NCBI GenBank assembly: GCA_044221335.1
Contig: JBGAPI010000007.1
Coordinates: 62,001-126,000, forward strand
Direction: 5' to 3'
Source: JBGAPI01 sp044221335
GTDB lineage: Bacteria; Pseudomonadota; Gammaproteobacteria; Xanthomonadales; Ahniellaceae
Length of the DNA: 64,000 nt
The notes below the pieces were generated by a model, which saw only the letters and a list, made by a program, of their open reading frames with translations, made no database searches and was not told the DNA's origin. How positions within the stretch are numbered: position 1 is the first letter of the stretch; the number at the start of each line of letters is the position of its first letter. Position numbers and translations under genes: made by a program. This document shows, in pieces, positions 53,339 to 60,737 of the stretch.

Positions 53339-53545
53339 ATGCCCCGCGCCAATCCCGCTGCCGAGCAGCGCACGCCGGCCAACGCCGCCACCCGCTACGA
53401 GGTGCGCCGTGCCGATCTGCCGCTGTCCTGCCCGATGCCGCAGATGAGCCTGTGGAACTCGCATCCGAAGGTATACCTGCCGGTCGAGGACGAGGGCGAG
53501 TGCGCCTGCCCGTATTGCGGTGCGGTCTACGTCCTGGTCGATTGA
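53339..53545 (+). CDS. CHCC zinc-finger protein
   Basis: The 68-aa protein ends with the zinc-finger CHCC pattern of mitochondrial NDUFS6 and its bacterial relatives: LSCPMPQMSLWNSHPKVYLP, then ECACPYCGAVYVL. The metal ligands are C at LSCP, H in NSHP and the CPYC pair. Bacterial members of this family have no certain function. Start at ATG 53339. Its stop overlaps a TTG start of the next gene, so translation is coupled to LPS glycosyltransferase genes. Confidence 0.9.
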   Translation: MPRANPAAEQRTPANAATRYEVRRADLPLSCPMPQMSLWNSHPKVYLPVEDEGECACPYCGAVYVLVD

Positions 53546-54663
53546 GCGACCGCCGTCTCACCGTCGTGCAGTTGATCCCCGCGCTGCAGTCCGGCGGCGC
53601 GGAACGCTCCTGCCTGGAAATCGCCGCGGCGCTGGTGCAGGCGGGTCATCGCGCGCTGGTGGTGTCGAACGGCGGCAAGCTGATCTCCGAACTGGAGCAG
53701 GTCGGCGGCGAGCACGTGAAGCTGCCGATCCATCGGAAGTCGCTGGCGACACTGCGCCACGTCCCGGCCCTGGTGCGGCTGCTGCGCGATGCGCGCGCCG
53801 ACATCGTCCATGTGCGATCGCGCCTGCCCGGCTGGCTCGCCTGGCTCGCGCTGAAGTGGATGGGCAGATCGGCGCCGGTGCTGGTGACCACGGTGCACGG
53901 GCTCAACTCCGTCGGCCGCTACAGCGAGATCCTGCTCCGCGGCAGGCGGGTGATCTGTGTCTCGCAGACCGTCCACGACTACGTCCGCAAGCACTATCCG
54001 GCGGTGCCGGCGAGCCGTCTCGAGGTGATCCCGCGGGGCGTCTCCGAGCGTGATTTCCCCCCGGGATTCTCGCCGAGCGCGCTGTGGCGCGAGCGCTTCT
54101 TCGAGCAGTTTCCGAAGCTCGCCGGACGCCGCATCCTCTGCCTGCCGGCGCGCGGCACCCGCCTCAAGGGTCATCTGCACGCGATCCGGCTGCTGGCCGA
54201 CCTGCGCGAGCGCGACGTCGACGTCGCGCTGCTGCTGCTCGGCGCGCGCGAGGAGGGGCGCGAGTCCTATGTCGCGGAGCTCGAGGCGGAGGTCGAGGCG
54301 CTCGGCCTGGCCTCGCGCGTGGTGATGACCGGCTCGCGGCGCGACGTGCGCGAGGTCTATGCGGTCTCGAGCCTGGTGCTGCAGCTGTCGGTGCAGGCCG
54401 AGGCCTTCGGCCGCACGGTGATCGAGGCGCTGTCGATCGGCCGGCCGGTGCTGGGCTTCGCCCACGGCGGCGTCGGCGAACTGCTCGCCGAGCTGTATCC
54501 CGCCGGCGCGGTGCCGCTGCGCGACCGCGCCGCGCTCGCCGATGCCGCGGCGAAGCTGCTGTCGGCGCCGCCGCCGGTCGCCGCGCCGGAGCGTTACCGG
54601 CTGGACCGGATGCAGGCGGCGACCCTCGGCGTCTACGACGCCGTGCTCGGACGGAGTGCATGA
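53542..54663 (+). CDS. Family 4 glycosyltransferase (LPS core type)
   Basis: The 373-aa GT-B enzyme is taken from the TTG at 53542, which overlaps the preceding stop; no better start exists and an internal GTG at 53566 would remove the first strand. It opens LTVVQLIPALQSGGAERSCL, the standard GT4 N-terminus. It later has ILCLPARGTRLKGHLHAIRL and the E-x7-E donor-site region AEAFGRTVIEALSIGRPVLG, ending with GVGELL. GT4 enzymes use nucleotide sugars; here the site next to O-antigen ligase and waaA suggests LPS core or O-chain assembly. Confidence 0.9.
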   Translation: MSDRRLTVVQLIPALQSGGAERSCLEIAAALVQAGHRALVVSNGGKLISELEQVGGEHVKLPIHRKSLATLRHVPALVRLLRDARADIVHVRSRLPGWLAWLALKWMGRSAPVLVTTVHGLNSVGRYSEILLRGRRVICVSQTVHDYVRKHYPAVPASRLEVIPRGVSERDFPPGFSPSALWRERFFEQFPKLAGRRILCLPARGTRLKGHLHAIRLLADLRERDVDVALLLLGAREEGRESYVAELEAEVEALGLASRVVMTGSRRDVREVYAVSSLVLQLSVQAEAFGRTVIEALSIGRPVLGFAHGGVGELLAELYPAGAVPLRDRAALADAAAKLLSAPPPVAAPERYRLDRMQAATLGVYDAVLGRSA

Positions 54664-55949
54664 ACGCGACCCTCGAACCCGCCCCGGCGGCCGCAGTCGA
54701 ACGCGGCGGCGAATCCTGGGCCAATGCCGCGTGGCTGCTCTGGTGGCTGGTGCTGGCGCTGCTGCCGTTCGGCAAGTCCGCCGAGCTGCCGATGGCGATC
54801 GCCGCCGTGCTCGGCGTGATCCAGATGATCCGGCAGCGCCGCCTGCTGGCCGAGAACCACGCGTTCCGCCTGGCCGCGGTGCTGTTCGCCTGCTACTGGC
54901 TGCCGATCCTGCTCGCCGCTCCCGACGCGGTGATGCCGCCCCGCAGCTGGGGAACCGCGGCGACCGTACCGCGCTTCTTTCCGGCGGTCGCGCTGCTGAC
55001 GCTGTCGCTCGGCGCCGTTCCCGGCATGCACCGGAAGCTGCGCTGGGCGGTCGCGTGGCTGATCGGCGCCTGGGTCGTCGACGCGATGTTCCAGGCCGCG
55101 ACCGGCTACGACATCCGCGGCGCCGGCGGCAGCGTCGACCGGGTGAGCGGGATGTTCGGCGACGACAACCTCAAGCTCGGGCCGGTCCTGGCGGCAGTCG
55201 CGGCCTATCCGCTCGACCTCGTGCTGCGCGCCCGCGGGCGGCGCTGGGCCTTCGTCGTGTGGATCGGGCTGGCGGTGACGGTGCTCGTCGCCGGCACCCG
55301 CGCCGGCTGGTTGAGCTTCGGCCTGCTGACCCTGATCTTCGCCTGGCGCGGCGCCCGCCATCGACGCGAGTTCACGCTCGCCATGGTGGCGGCGATCCTG
55401 CTGTCGCTGCTGGGCGGCCTGGTCGCCTACCACGCCTCCGACCGGGTCCGTGCGCGGATCGACCGGACGCTCACCATCACCCAGGGCGACGAGCAGGACG
55501 TCGACCATGCGCTGGCCGGGCGCCTGCCGATCTGGAAGACGGCGCTGCGGATGGCGAAGGACCACCCGATCAACGGCGTCGGCGCCCGCGGTTTCCGCTA
55601 TGCCTATCCGGCCTATGCCGATCCCGACGACCCGTGGACGAAGCGCGAGCCCGGCGTCGGCGCCGCCCATCCGCACCAGCTGGTCCTGGAGCTCCTCACC
55701 GAGACCGGCGTGCCCGGGCTCGCGGCCTGGATCTTCGCCGTGGTCGCGATCCTGCGGGCGCGACGCCTGCTGCCGGTCGCCGCGCGCGAACGCGCCTTCG
55801 CGCCGGCAGTGAGCCTGATCGTGATGTGCTTCCCGATCAACACCCATTTCGCGTTCTATTCGAGCTACTGGGCGCTGCTGCTGTGGTGGCAGATCGGCAT
55901 GTACTGCGCGGCGCTGCGTCCCGACGGCGACGCCGACGCGGGCGGCTGA
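54660..55949 (+). CDS. O-antigen ligase-family (WaaL/Wzy_C) protein
   Basis: The 429-aa membrane protein overlaps the stop of the GT4 gene by ATGA. About ten helices are seen, with a long periplasmic loop (MAKDHPINGVGARGFRYAYP, VGAAHPHQLVLELLTETG) that carries the conserved Arg and His used in the ligase family. The stretch GLFxxxN-like FGDDNLKLGPVLAAVAA matches Wzy_C proteins. Role: transfer of O-antigen from undecaprenyl diphosphate to lipid A core, or glycan polymerisation; the two cannot be separated by sequence alone. Confidence 0.88.
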   Translation: MNATLEPAPAAAVERGGESWANAAWLLWWLVLALLPFGKSAELPMAIAAVLGVIQMIRQRRLLAENHAFRLAAVLFACYWLPILLAAPDAVMPPRSWGTAATVPRFFPAVALLTLSLGAVPGMHRKLRWAVAWLIGAWVVDAMFQAATGYDIRGAGGSVDRVSGMFGDDNLKLGPVLAAVAAYPLDLVLRARGRRWAFVVWIGLAVTVLVAGTRAGWLSFGLLTLIFAWRGARHRREFTLAMVAAILLSLLGGLVAYHASDRVRARIDRTLTITQGDEQDVDHALAGRLPIWKTALRMAKDHPINGVGARGFRYAYPAYADPDDPWTKREPGVGAAHPHQLVLELLTETGVPGLAAWIFAVVAILRARRLLPVAARERAFAPAVSLIVMCFPINTHFAFYSSYWALLLWWQIGMYCAALRPDGDADAGG

Positions 55950-55970
55950 TTCCGAGCTCTTCGAATTGCG

Positions 55971-56726
55971 ATGGCACGCGAGCCCTTCAGCCTGGTCGTC
56001 ACCACGCTCGACAACGCGGCGACGCTGGAGCGCTGCCTGCGGTCGGTGCCGGGCGCGGACGAGATCCTGCTGCTCGATTCGGGCAGCAGCGACGACACCG
56101 TGGCAATCGCCGAGCGCTGCGGCGCGCGCGTCGCCGTGCAGCCCTTCGCGGGCTACGGTCCGCAGAAGCAGGCGGCGATCCGCCTGGCGGCGCATCGTTG
56201 GGTGCTGTTGCTCGACGCCGACGAGGCGCTGACGCCGGACGCGCATGCCGCGGTGCTCGCCGCGCTGGAAGCGCCCACCGTCGCCGGCTTCACCCTGCCG
56301 CGGCGGGAGCAGCTGTTCTGGACCTTCGCGCACCGTTCGGCGCGCCACAACCCGATGCTGCGCCTGTTCGATCGCGAGCGCGTCCATTTCACCGCCGACG
56401 CCATCCACGCCGCACCCGACAGTCGCGATCCGGTCGCCGCGCTGGCCACGCCGTTCCTGCACTACGGTGAACCGGACATCGCGACCAAGGTTGCGAAGAT
56501 CAACCACTACTCGTCGGGCACGGTGGCCGGAAAGCAGGCGGCCGGCACCCGCTTCGTGCTCGCGCGGATGCTGTTCCAGCCGCCCTGGCACTTCTTCCGC
56601 AGCTACGTGCTGAAGCGCAAGTTCCTCGGGGGCTGGGCGGCCCTTATCGGCTGCTCGATCGATGCGTTCTATGTCTTCCTGAAGTATGCGAAGGTGTACG
56701 AGGCGGCTCGGCGGCGAGACATCTAG
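55971..56726 (+). CDS. Family 2 glycosyltransferase (WaaE/KdtX-like)
   Basis: The 251-aa GT-A enzyme starts MAREPFSLVVTTLDNAATLE. EILLLDSGSSDDTVAIAERC and AAHRWVLLLDADEALTPD carry the nucleotide-sugar and metal-binding Asp residues. The C-terminal part HYGEPDIATKVAKINHYSSG is characteristic of the small LPS-core glucosyltransferases beside waaA. It is third in the LPS gene run, 21 bp after the ligase. Core assembly in the cytosol is the likely role. Confidence 0.9.
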   Translation: MAREPFSLVVTTLDNAATLERCLRSVPGADEILLLDSGSSDDTVAIAERCGARVAVQPFAGYGPQKQAAIRLAAHRWVLLLDADEALTPDAHAAVLAALEAPTVAGFTLPRREQLFWTFAHRSARHNPMLRLFDRERVHFTADAIHAAPDSRDPVAALATPFLHYGEPDIATKVAKINHYSSGTVAGKQAAGTRFVLARMLFQPPWHFFRSYVLKRKFLGGWAALIGCSIDAFYVFLKYAKVYEAARRRDI

Positions 56727-56784
56727 GCTGGGATTCGCCCATCGGGCTCTGCTCTGCCTACGGGACGGGTGCGGGTCACATGCG

Positions 56785-56815
56785 TTGTACGGCCGGTTGG
56801 TCGAGGCGCACCCTA
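56785..56815. repeat. Degenerate REP-like element at the acyltransferase stop
   Basis: Read on the minus strand GTAGGGTGCGCCTCGACC begins with the TAG stop of the lipid A acyltransferase gene. The right half is incomplete, so this is a single worn unit resembling that at 23594. Confidence 0.45.
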
Positions 56816-57730
56816 CTCGTAGAAGCGCGGCTCCCCCTCGGGCCGGCGCTTGAACCGGCGGTGGATCCACAGGTACTCGTCCGGCGCCTCGCGCACCATC
56901 CGCTCGATCAGCGCGTTGATCCGTGCGGTGTCGGCGGCCGCGTCCTTGCTGGGGAAATCGGCGAGCGGGGCTTCGATGCGGAGCTCGTAGCCGCGGCCAT
57001 CCGCGCGGCGGCGGTGGAAGAAGGCGATCACGGCGGCACCGCTCATCCGCGCCATCGCGTGGGTCGCCGTGATGGTGGCGGCGTCGATGCCGAAAAACGG
57101 CACGAACACCGCGTCCTTGCCGCGCATGTCCTGGTCCGGGGCGTACCAGAGGATGCCGGGCGACTTCACGTGGCGGACCGCGGCGCGCAGTTCCTCGCGC
57201 GGGAACATCGCCGCGGCGTAGCGCGCGCGGCCGCGCTCGACCGCCCACTCGAGCACCGGCTGGTCGTGGCGGCGGTACATCCCGGCGACGGGAACGTGCT
57301 CGCACAGCAGCCGGCCACAGAGTTCCAGCGTCATGAAGTGGCCGGACAGCAGCAGCACGCCGCGGCCGGACGCGAGCGCATCGCGGATGTGCTCGACGCC
57401 CTCGATCGTGCTGCTCGCCGGCAGGCGTCCGAGAGGCCCCCACCAGGCGCGACAGAACTCGAACACGCCGATGCCGAGAGAGCGGAAATGGCGGCGCAGC
57501 AGCTGCCGGCGCGCGACGACGTCGAGTTCCGGGAAACAGCGTCGGAGGTTGCGCCGGGCGAAGCGCCGCCGCGGTCCCCAGAGCGGATAGGCGATGCTGC
57601 CAAGGAGCTTGCCCAGGAATCGTGCCAGCGGCAGCGGCAACTGCGCCGCGATCCAGAACACGCCGAGACCCAGCCAGGACAGCCAGTAGCGCGGGTGAGA
57701 GAGCGTTGGGGTCGGACGAGCAGCGGTCAT
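56813..57730 (-). CDS. Lipid A biosynthesis lauroyl/myristoyl acyltransferase (LpxL/HtrB family)
   Basis: The 305-aa protein starts MTAARPTPTLSHPRYWLSWL. The lysophospholipid-acyltransferase motif H-x4-E is SGHFMTLELCG. The later family stretches are VAGMYRRHDQPVLEWAVERG, ILWYAPDQDMRGKDAVFVPF and EYLWIHRRFKRRPEGEPRFY. Such enzymes add secondary acyl chains to Kdo2-lipid IVA at the inner membrane. Whether it acts first (LpxL) or second (LpxM/P) cannot be decided. Start 57730 was chosen over one at 57874, which lies inside the inverted repeat. It is divergent from waaA. Confidence 0.93.
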   Translation of the reverse strand: MTAARPTPTLSHPRYWLSWLGLGVFWIAAQLPLPLARFLGKLLGSIAYPLWGPRRRFARRNLRRCFPELDVVARRQLLRRHFRSLGIGVFEFCRAWWGPLGRLPASSTIEGVEHIRDALASGRGVLLLSGHFMTLELCGRLLCEHVPVAGMYRRHDQPVLEWAVERGRARYAAAMFPREELRAAVRHVKSPGILWYAPDQDMRGKDAVFVPFFGIDAATITATHAMARMSGAAVIAFFHRRRADGRGYELRIEAPLADFPSKDAAADTARINALIERMVREAPDEYLWIHRRFKRRPEGEPRFYE

Positions 57731-58112
57731 GAGCCGCGCATCGTATCCGGATGCAACGCCGATCGGATGAGACGATGCGGATTCCGGCCGCGTTCGATCT
57801 GGATTGGCGCTTGCGCTTCGAGGGCCCAGGGCCCAGAAAACCGAAAACCCGTCATTGCGAGCGCAGCGAAGCAATCCAGGGCCTTTGCTTTTCGCCGATC
57901 CAGAGCAAGAGCGAAGGCGCTGGGTTGCTTCGTCGTCGCTGCGCTCCTCCTCGCAATGACGGAGGATTTTCCGAGCCCTGAGCCCATTTCATCAACGAAG
58001 CAGAAGCGGTGGACCCGAAAGGACCATGGCACGTTTCTGCCCACAGCCCACAGCCCACAGCCCTCTGCCCCGTATACTCGCTGACCGATTTCCGACGGCC
58101 GCCCCCGGCACG
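57731..58112. other. Divergent intergenic region of lipid A acyltransferase and waaA
   Basis: It holds the second copy of the 110-bp inverted repeat and, near 58073, TATACT as a likely -10 for waaA. An iteration of CCCACAGCCCACAGCCCAC (three units) at about 58040-58060 is a short direct repeat. No gene is supported. Confidence 0.5.
57851..57960. repeat. 110-bp long inverted repeat, family B, copy 2
   Basis: GTCATTGCGAGCGCAGCGAA to GCTCCTCCTCGCAATGAC. Same length and ends as the copy at 21049-21158, with about ten internal differences, so both derive from one mobile element. The internal part between the arms differs most. Confidence 0.8.
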
Positions 58113-59465
58113 ATGTCCGACGAGACCCCCACCAGCACCGCCGACCCGACGCCGCCGCCGCTGGCGCTGGCACCGCTGGTCTACCGACTGGTCTACACCG
58201 TCGGCATGTACCTGATGACGCCGGTGATCGTGTATCGCCTGGCCCTGCGCGGCCTGCGCTACCGCGAGTACTTCTCGCGCTGGAAGGAGCGCTTCGGCTT
58301 CTTCGCGCGGCCGGACTTCGATCGCGCCATCTGGGTGCACGCGGTGTCGGTCGGCGAGGTCAACGCCGCGGTGCCGCTGATCGAGGCGCTGATGCGGCGT
58401 TACCGCGGCGAGCCCTTCGTCATCACCACGGTGACGCCGACCGGCTCCGAGCGGGTCCGCAGCCTGTTCGGCGACCGCGTCTTCCACGTCTACCTGCCCT
58501 ACGACCTGCCGGCCTCGGTGCGGCGCTTCCTCGACCGCATCCGGCCGCGGCTGGCGGTGGTGATGGAGACCGAGATCTGGCCCAACCTCTTCATCGACCT
58601 GCGCCGGCGCGAGGTGCCGATCGTGATGGCGAACGCCCGCCTGTCGGCGCGCTCGCTGAAGGGCTATGGGCCGGTGCGACCGCTGGCACGGCAGGCGATC
58701 CGCTGCGCCACCCACGTGTCGGCGCAGTCGCAGACCGACGCCGAGCGCCTGACCGATCTCGGCGCGCTGCCGGAGCGGCTGTCGATCGACGGCAACGTGA
58801 AGTTCGACATGTCGGTGCCGGCGAACCTCGCCGAAGCCGGGCAGGCGATGCGCGCCGACTGGGGATCCACGCGCCCGGTGTGGGTCGCCGCCAGTACCCA
58901 CGAGGGCGAGGAAGCGCCCGTCCTGGCCGCGCACCGCGAGGTGCTGGCGCGTTTCCCCGACGCGCTGCTGCTGATCGCGCCGCGCCATCCCGAACGCTTC
59001 CGCGCGGTGCTGGCGCAGGCGCGCCAGCTCGGGCTCGCCACGTCCTGCCGCAGCGAGGACCAGTGGCCGGGCAGGGCGAGCCAATGCTTCGTGATCGACA
59101 CCATGGGAGAGCTGCTGCGCTTCTTCGCCGCCGCCGACGTCGCATTCGTCGCCGGCAGCTTCGACCCCATCGGCGGTCACAACGTGCTGGAGCCGGCGGC
59201 CCTGTCGGTGCCCGTCCTGGTCGGGCCGCACACCTTCAACTTCGCCGAGATCACCGCGAGCCTGATCGACGACGGCGCGGCCGAACGCGTTCCCGCCCCG
59301 GATCAACTGGGCACCGCGGTCATCCGCCTGCTCGGCGATCCCGGGCGCCGTGACCGGATGGGACGTGCCGGATTCGCCAGGGTCGAGCGCCAGCGCGGCG
59401 CGGTCGCGCGGGTGATGGGGCTGATCGGGCAGGTCGCTGAACGGGGCAGCAACGCGTCGAACTGA
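58113..59465 (+). CDS. waaA: 3-deoxy-D-manno-octulosonic acid transferase
   Basis: WaaA (KdtA) adds Kdo to lipid IVA from CMP-Kdo at the inner membrane. The 450-aa protein has an N-terminal membrane anchor (VYRLVYTVGMYLMTPVIVY). IWVHAVSVGEVNAAVPLIEA is followed by TTVTPTGSERV and METEIWPNLFIDLRRREVP. The C-terminal donor site is SFDPIGGHNVLEPAALSVPV. An earlier in-frame start at 58026 reads through a repeat and was rejected. It closes the LPS/lipid A gene group. Confidence 0.96.
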   Translation: MSDETPTSTADPTPPPLALAPLVYRLVYTVGMYLMTPVIVYRLALRGLRYREYFSRWKERFGFFARPDFDRAIWVHAVSVGEVNAAVPLIEALMRRYRGEPFVITTVTPTGSERVRSLFGDRVFHVYLPYDLPASVRRFLDRIRPRLAVVMETEIWPNLFIDLRRREVPIVMANARLSARSLKGYGPVRPLARQAIRCATHVSAQSQTDAERLTDLGALPERLSIDGNVKFDMSVPANLAEAGQAMRADWGSTRPVWVAASTHEGEEAPVLAAHREVLARFPDALLLIAPRHPERFRAVLAQARQLGLATSCRSEDQWPGRASQCFVIDTMGELLRFFAAADVAFVAGSFDPIGGHNVLEPAALSVPVLVGPHTFNFAEITASLIDDGAAERVPAPDQLGTAVIRLLGDPGRRDRMGRAGFARVERQRGAVARVMGLIGQVAERGSNASN

Positions 59466-59547
59466 TCGAGGTCAAAGATCCGTCGTCCGGGTAGTGCCAC
59501 CGTACGCAAGCCGCGATAATCGCGGGTTCCCTTCCTCGAGATTCGCG

Positions 59548-60549
59548 ATGACGACGATTGCAGTGATCCGCGGCGACGGTATCGGCCCGGAAATCATGAG
59601 TGCCACCCTGACCGTGCTCGACGCGCTGGCGTGCGGGCTCGACTACGTCCACGTCGACGCCGGCATGGCCGCCTACGAGCGCAGCGGGGAACTGCTGCCG
59701 GCCACCACGATGGCGGCGATCTCCGAGCACCGCGTCGCGCTGAAGGGCCCGCTGACCACGCCGATCGGCGGCGGCTTCAGCTCGATCAACGTCGAGCTGC
59801 GCCGGCGCTTCGACCTCTACGCCAACGTGCGTCCCGCGATCTCGTTCGCCGGCACCCGGGCGCGCTACGAGAACATCGACATCGTCACCGTGCGCGAGAA
59901 CACGGAGGGCGCGTACCTGTCGGAGGGCCAGACGCTGTCGGCCGACGGCGAGACCGCGGAATCGATGATCCGGGTGACCCATCGCGGCTCCGAGCGGATC
60001 GTGCGCTACGCCTTCGACTACGCCCGCAAGGCGGGCCGCAGCAAGGTCACGGTGGTGCACAAGGCCAACATCATGAAGACCACCTCGGGGCTGTTCCTGA
60101 AGATCGCGCGCGAGATCGCGGCGGGCTATCCCGAGATCCAGATGAACGAGATGATCGTCGACAACGCCTGCATGCAGCTGGTGATGAACCCCTGGCAGTT
60201 CGACGTCATCGTCACCACCAACCTGTTCGGCGACATCCTGTCCGACCTCTGCGCCGGCCTGGTCGGCGGCCTCGGACTGGCGCCCGGCGCCAACATCGGC
60301 ACCGAGGCCGCGATCTTCGAGGCGGTGCACGGCTCCGCGCCGGACATCGCCGGTCGCGGCATCGCCAACCCCTGTGCGCTGCTGCTGGCGGCCGCCCAGA
60401 TGCTCGATCATCTCCATCTCGACGACCGCGCCACCCGCCTGCGCCGCGCGATGGCGGCGACGATCGCGGCCAAGGACCGGGTCACGCCGGACCTCGGCGG
60501 CAGCGGCAACACCGCGAGCTTCGCGGAGGCGATCGTCTCGAGACTGTAG
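59548..60549 (+). CDS. NAD-type isocitrate/isopropylmalate-family dehydrogenase
   Basis: The 333-aa protein starts MTTIAVIRGDGIGPEIMSAT, the IDH/IMDH N-terminus. The decisive stretch is DIVTVRENTEGAYLSEGQTL, whose ENTEG is typical of the short NAD-dependent isocitrate dehydrogenases. VHKANIMKTTSGLFL and DNACMQLVMNPWQFDVIVTT follow. The cofactor loop is EAVHGSAPDIAGRGIANPCA. Isocitrate oxidation is favoured over isopropylmalate or homoisocitrate, but this is judged by similarity. GATAAT at 59514 is a possible -10. The TAG stop is the head of the repeat array. Confidence 0.88.
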   Translation: MTTIAVIRGDGIGPEIMSATLTVLDALACGLDYVHVDAGMAAYERSGELLPATTMAAISEHRVALKGPLTTPIGGGFSSINVELRRRFDLYANVRPAISFAGTRARYENIDIVTVRENTEGAYLSEGQTLSADGETAESMIRVTHRGSERIVRYAFDYARKAGRSKVTVVHKANIMKTTSGLFLKIAREIAAGYPEIQMNEMIVDNACMQLVMNPWQFDVIVTTNLFGDILSDLCAGLVGGLGLAPGANIGTEAAIFEAVHGSAPDIAGRGIANPCALLLAAAQMLDHLHLDDRATRLRRAMAATIAAKDRVTPDLGGSGNTASFAEAIVSRL

Positions 60550-60737
60550 GGCGCGCAACGCGCGCCATCGTCTCAACGCCTCGGAATGGCGGCCGGTGGC
60601 CGCCCTACGCCAGGCTAGGGCGCGCACCGCGCGCCATCGCCTCAACGCCTCGGAATGGCGGCCGGTGGCCGCCCTACCCTAGGGCAGGGCGCGCGCCGGC
60701 GCGAAGCGCACCGCAACGGCGGCCGATGGCCGCCCTA
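60547..60737. repeat. Array of three REP-like units between convergent genes
   Basis: Three head-to-tail units of 61, 61 and 58 bp (60547-60607, 60616-60676, 60680-60737). Each starts TAGGGC and ends GCCGCCCTA. Units 1 and 2 share CTCAACGCCTCGGAATGGCG and differ by few bases, so they are a recent tandem duplication. Unit 3 is diverged. The first TAG ends the dehydrogenase gene and the last CTA supplies the TAG stop of the metallopeptidase gene on the minus strand. Confidence 0.8.
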
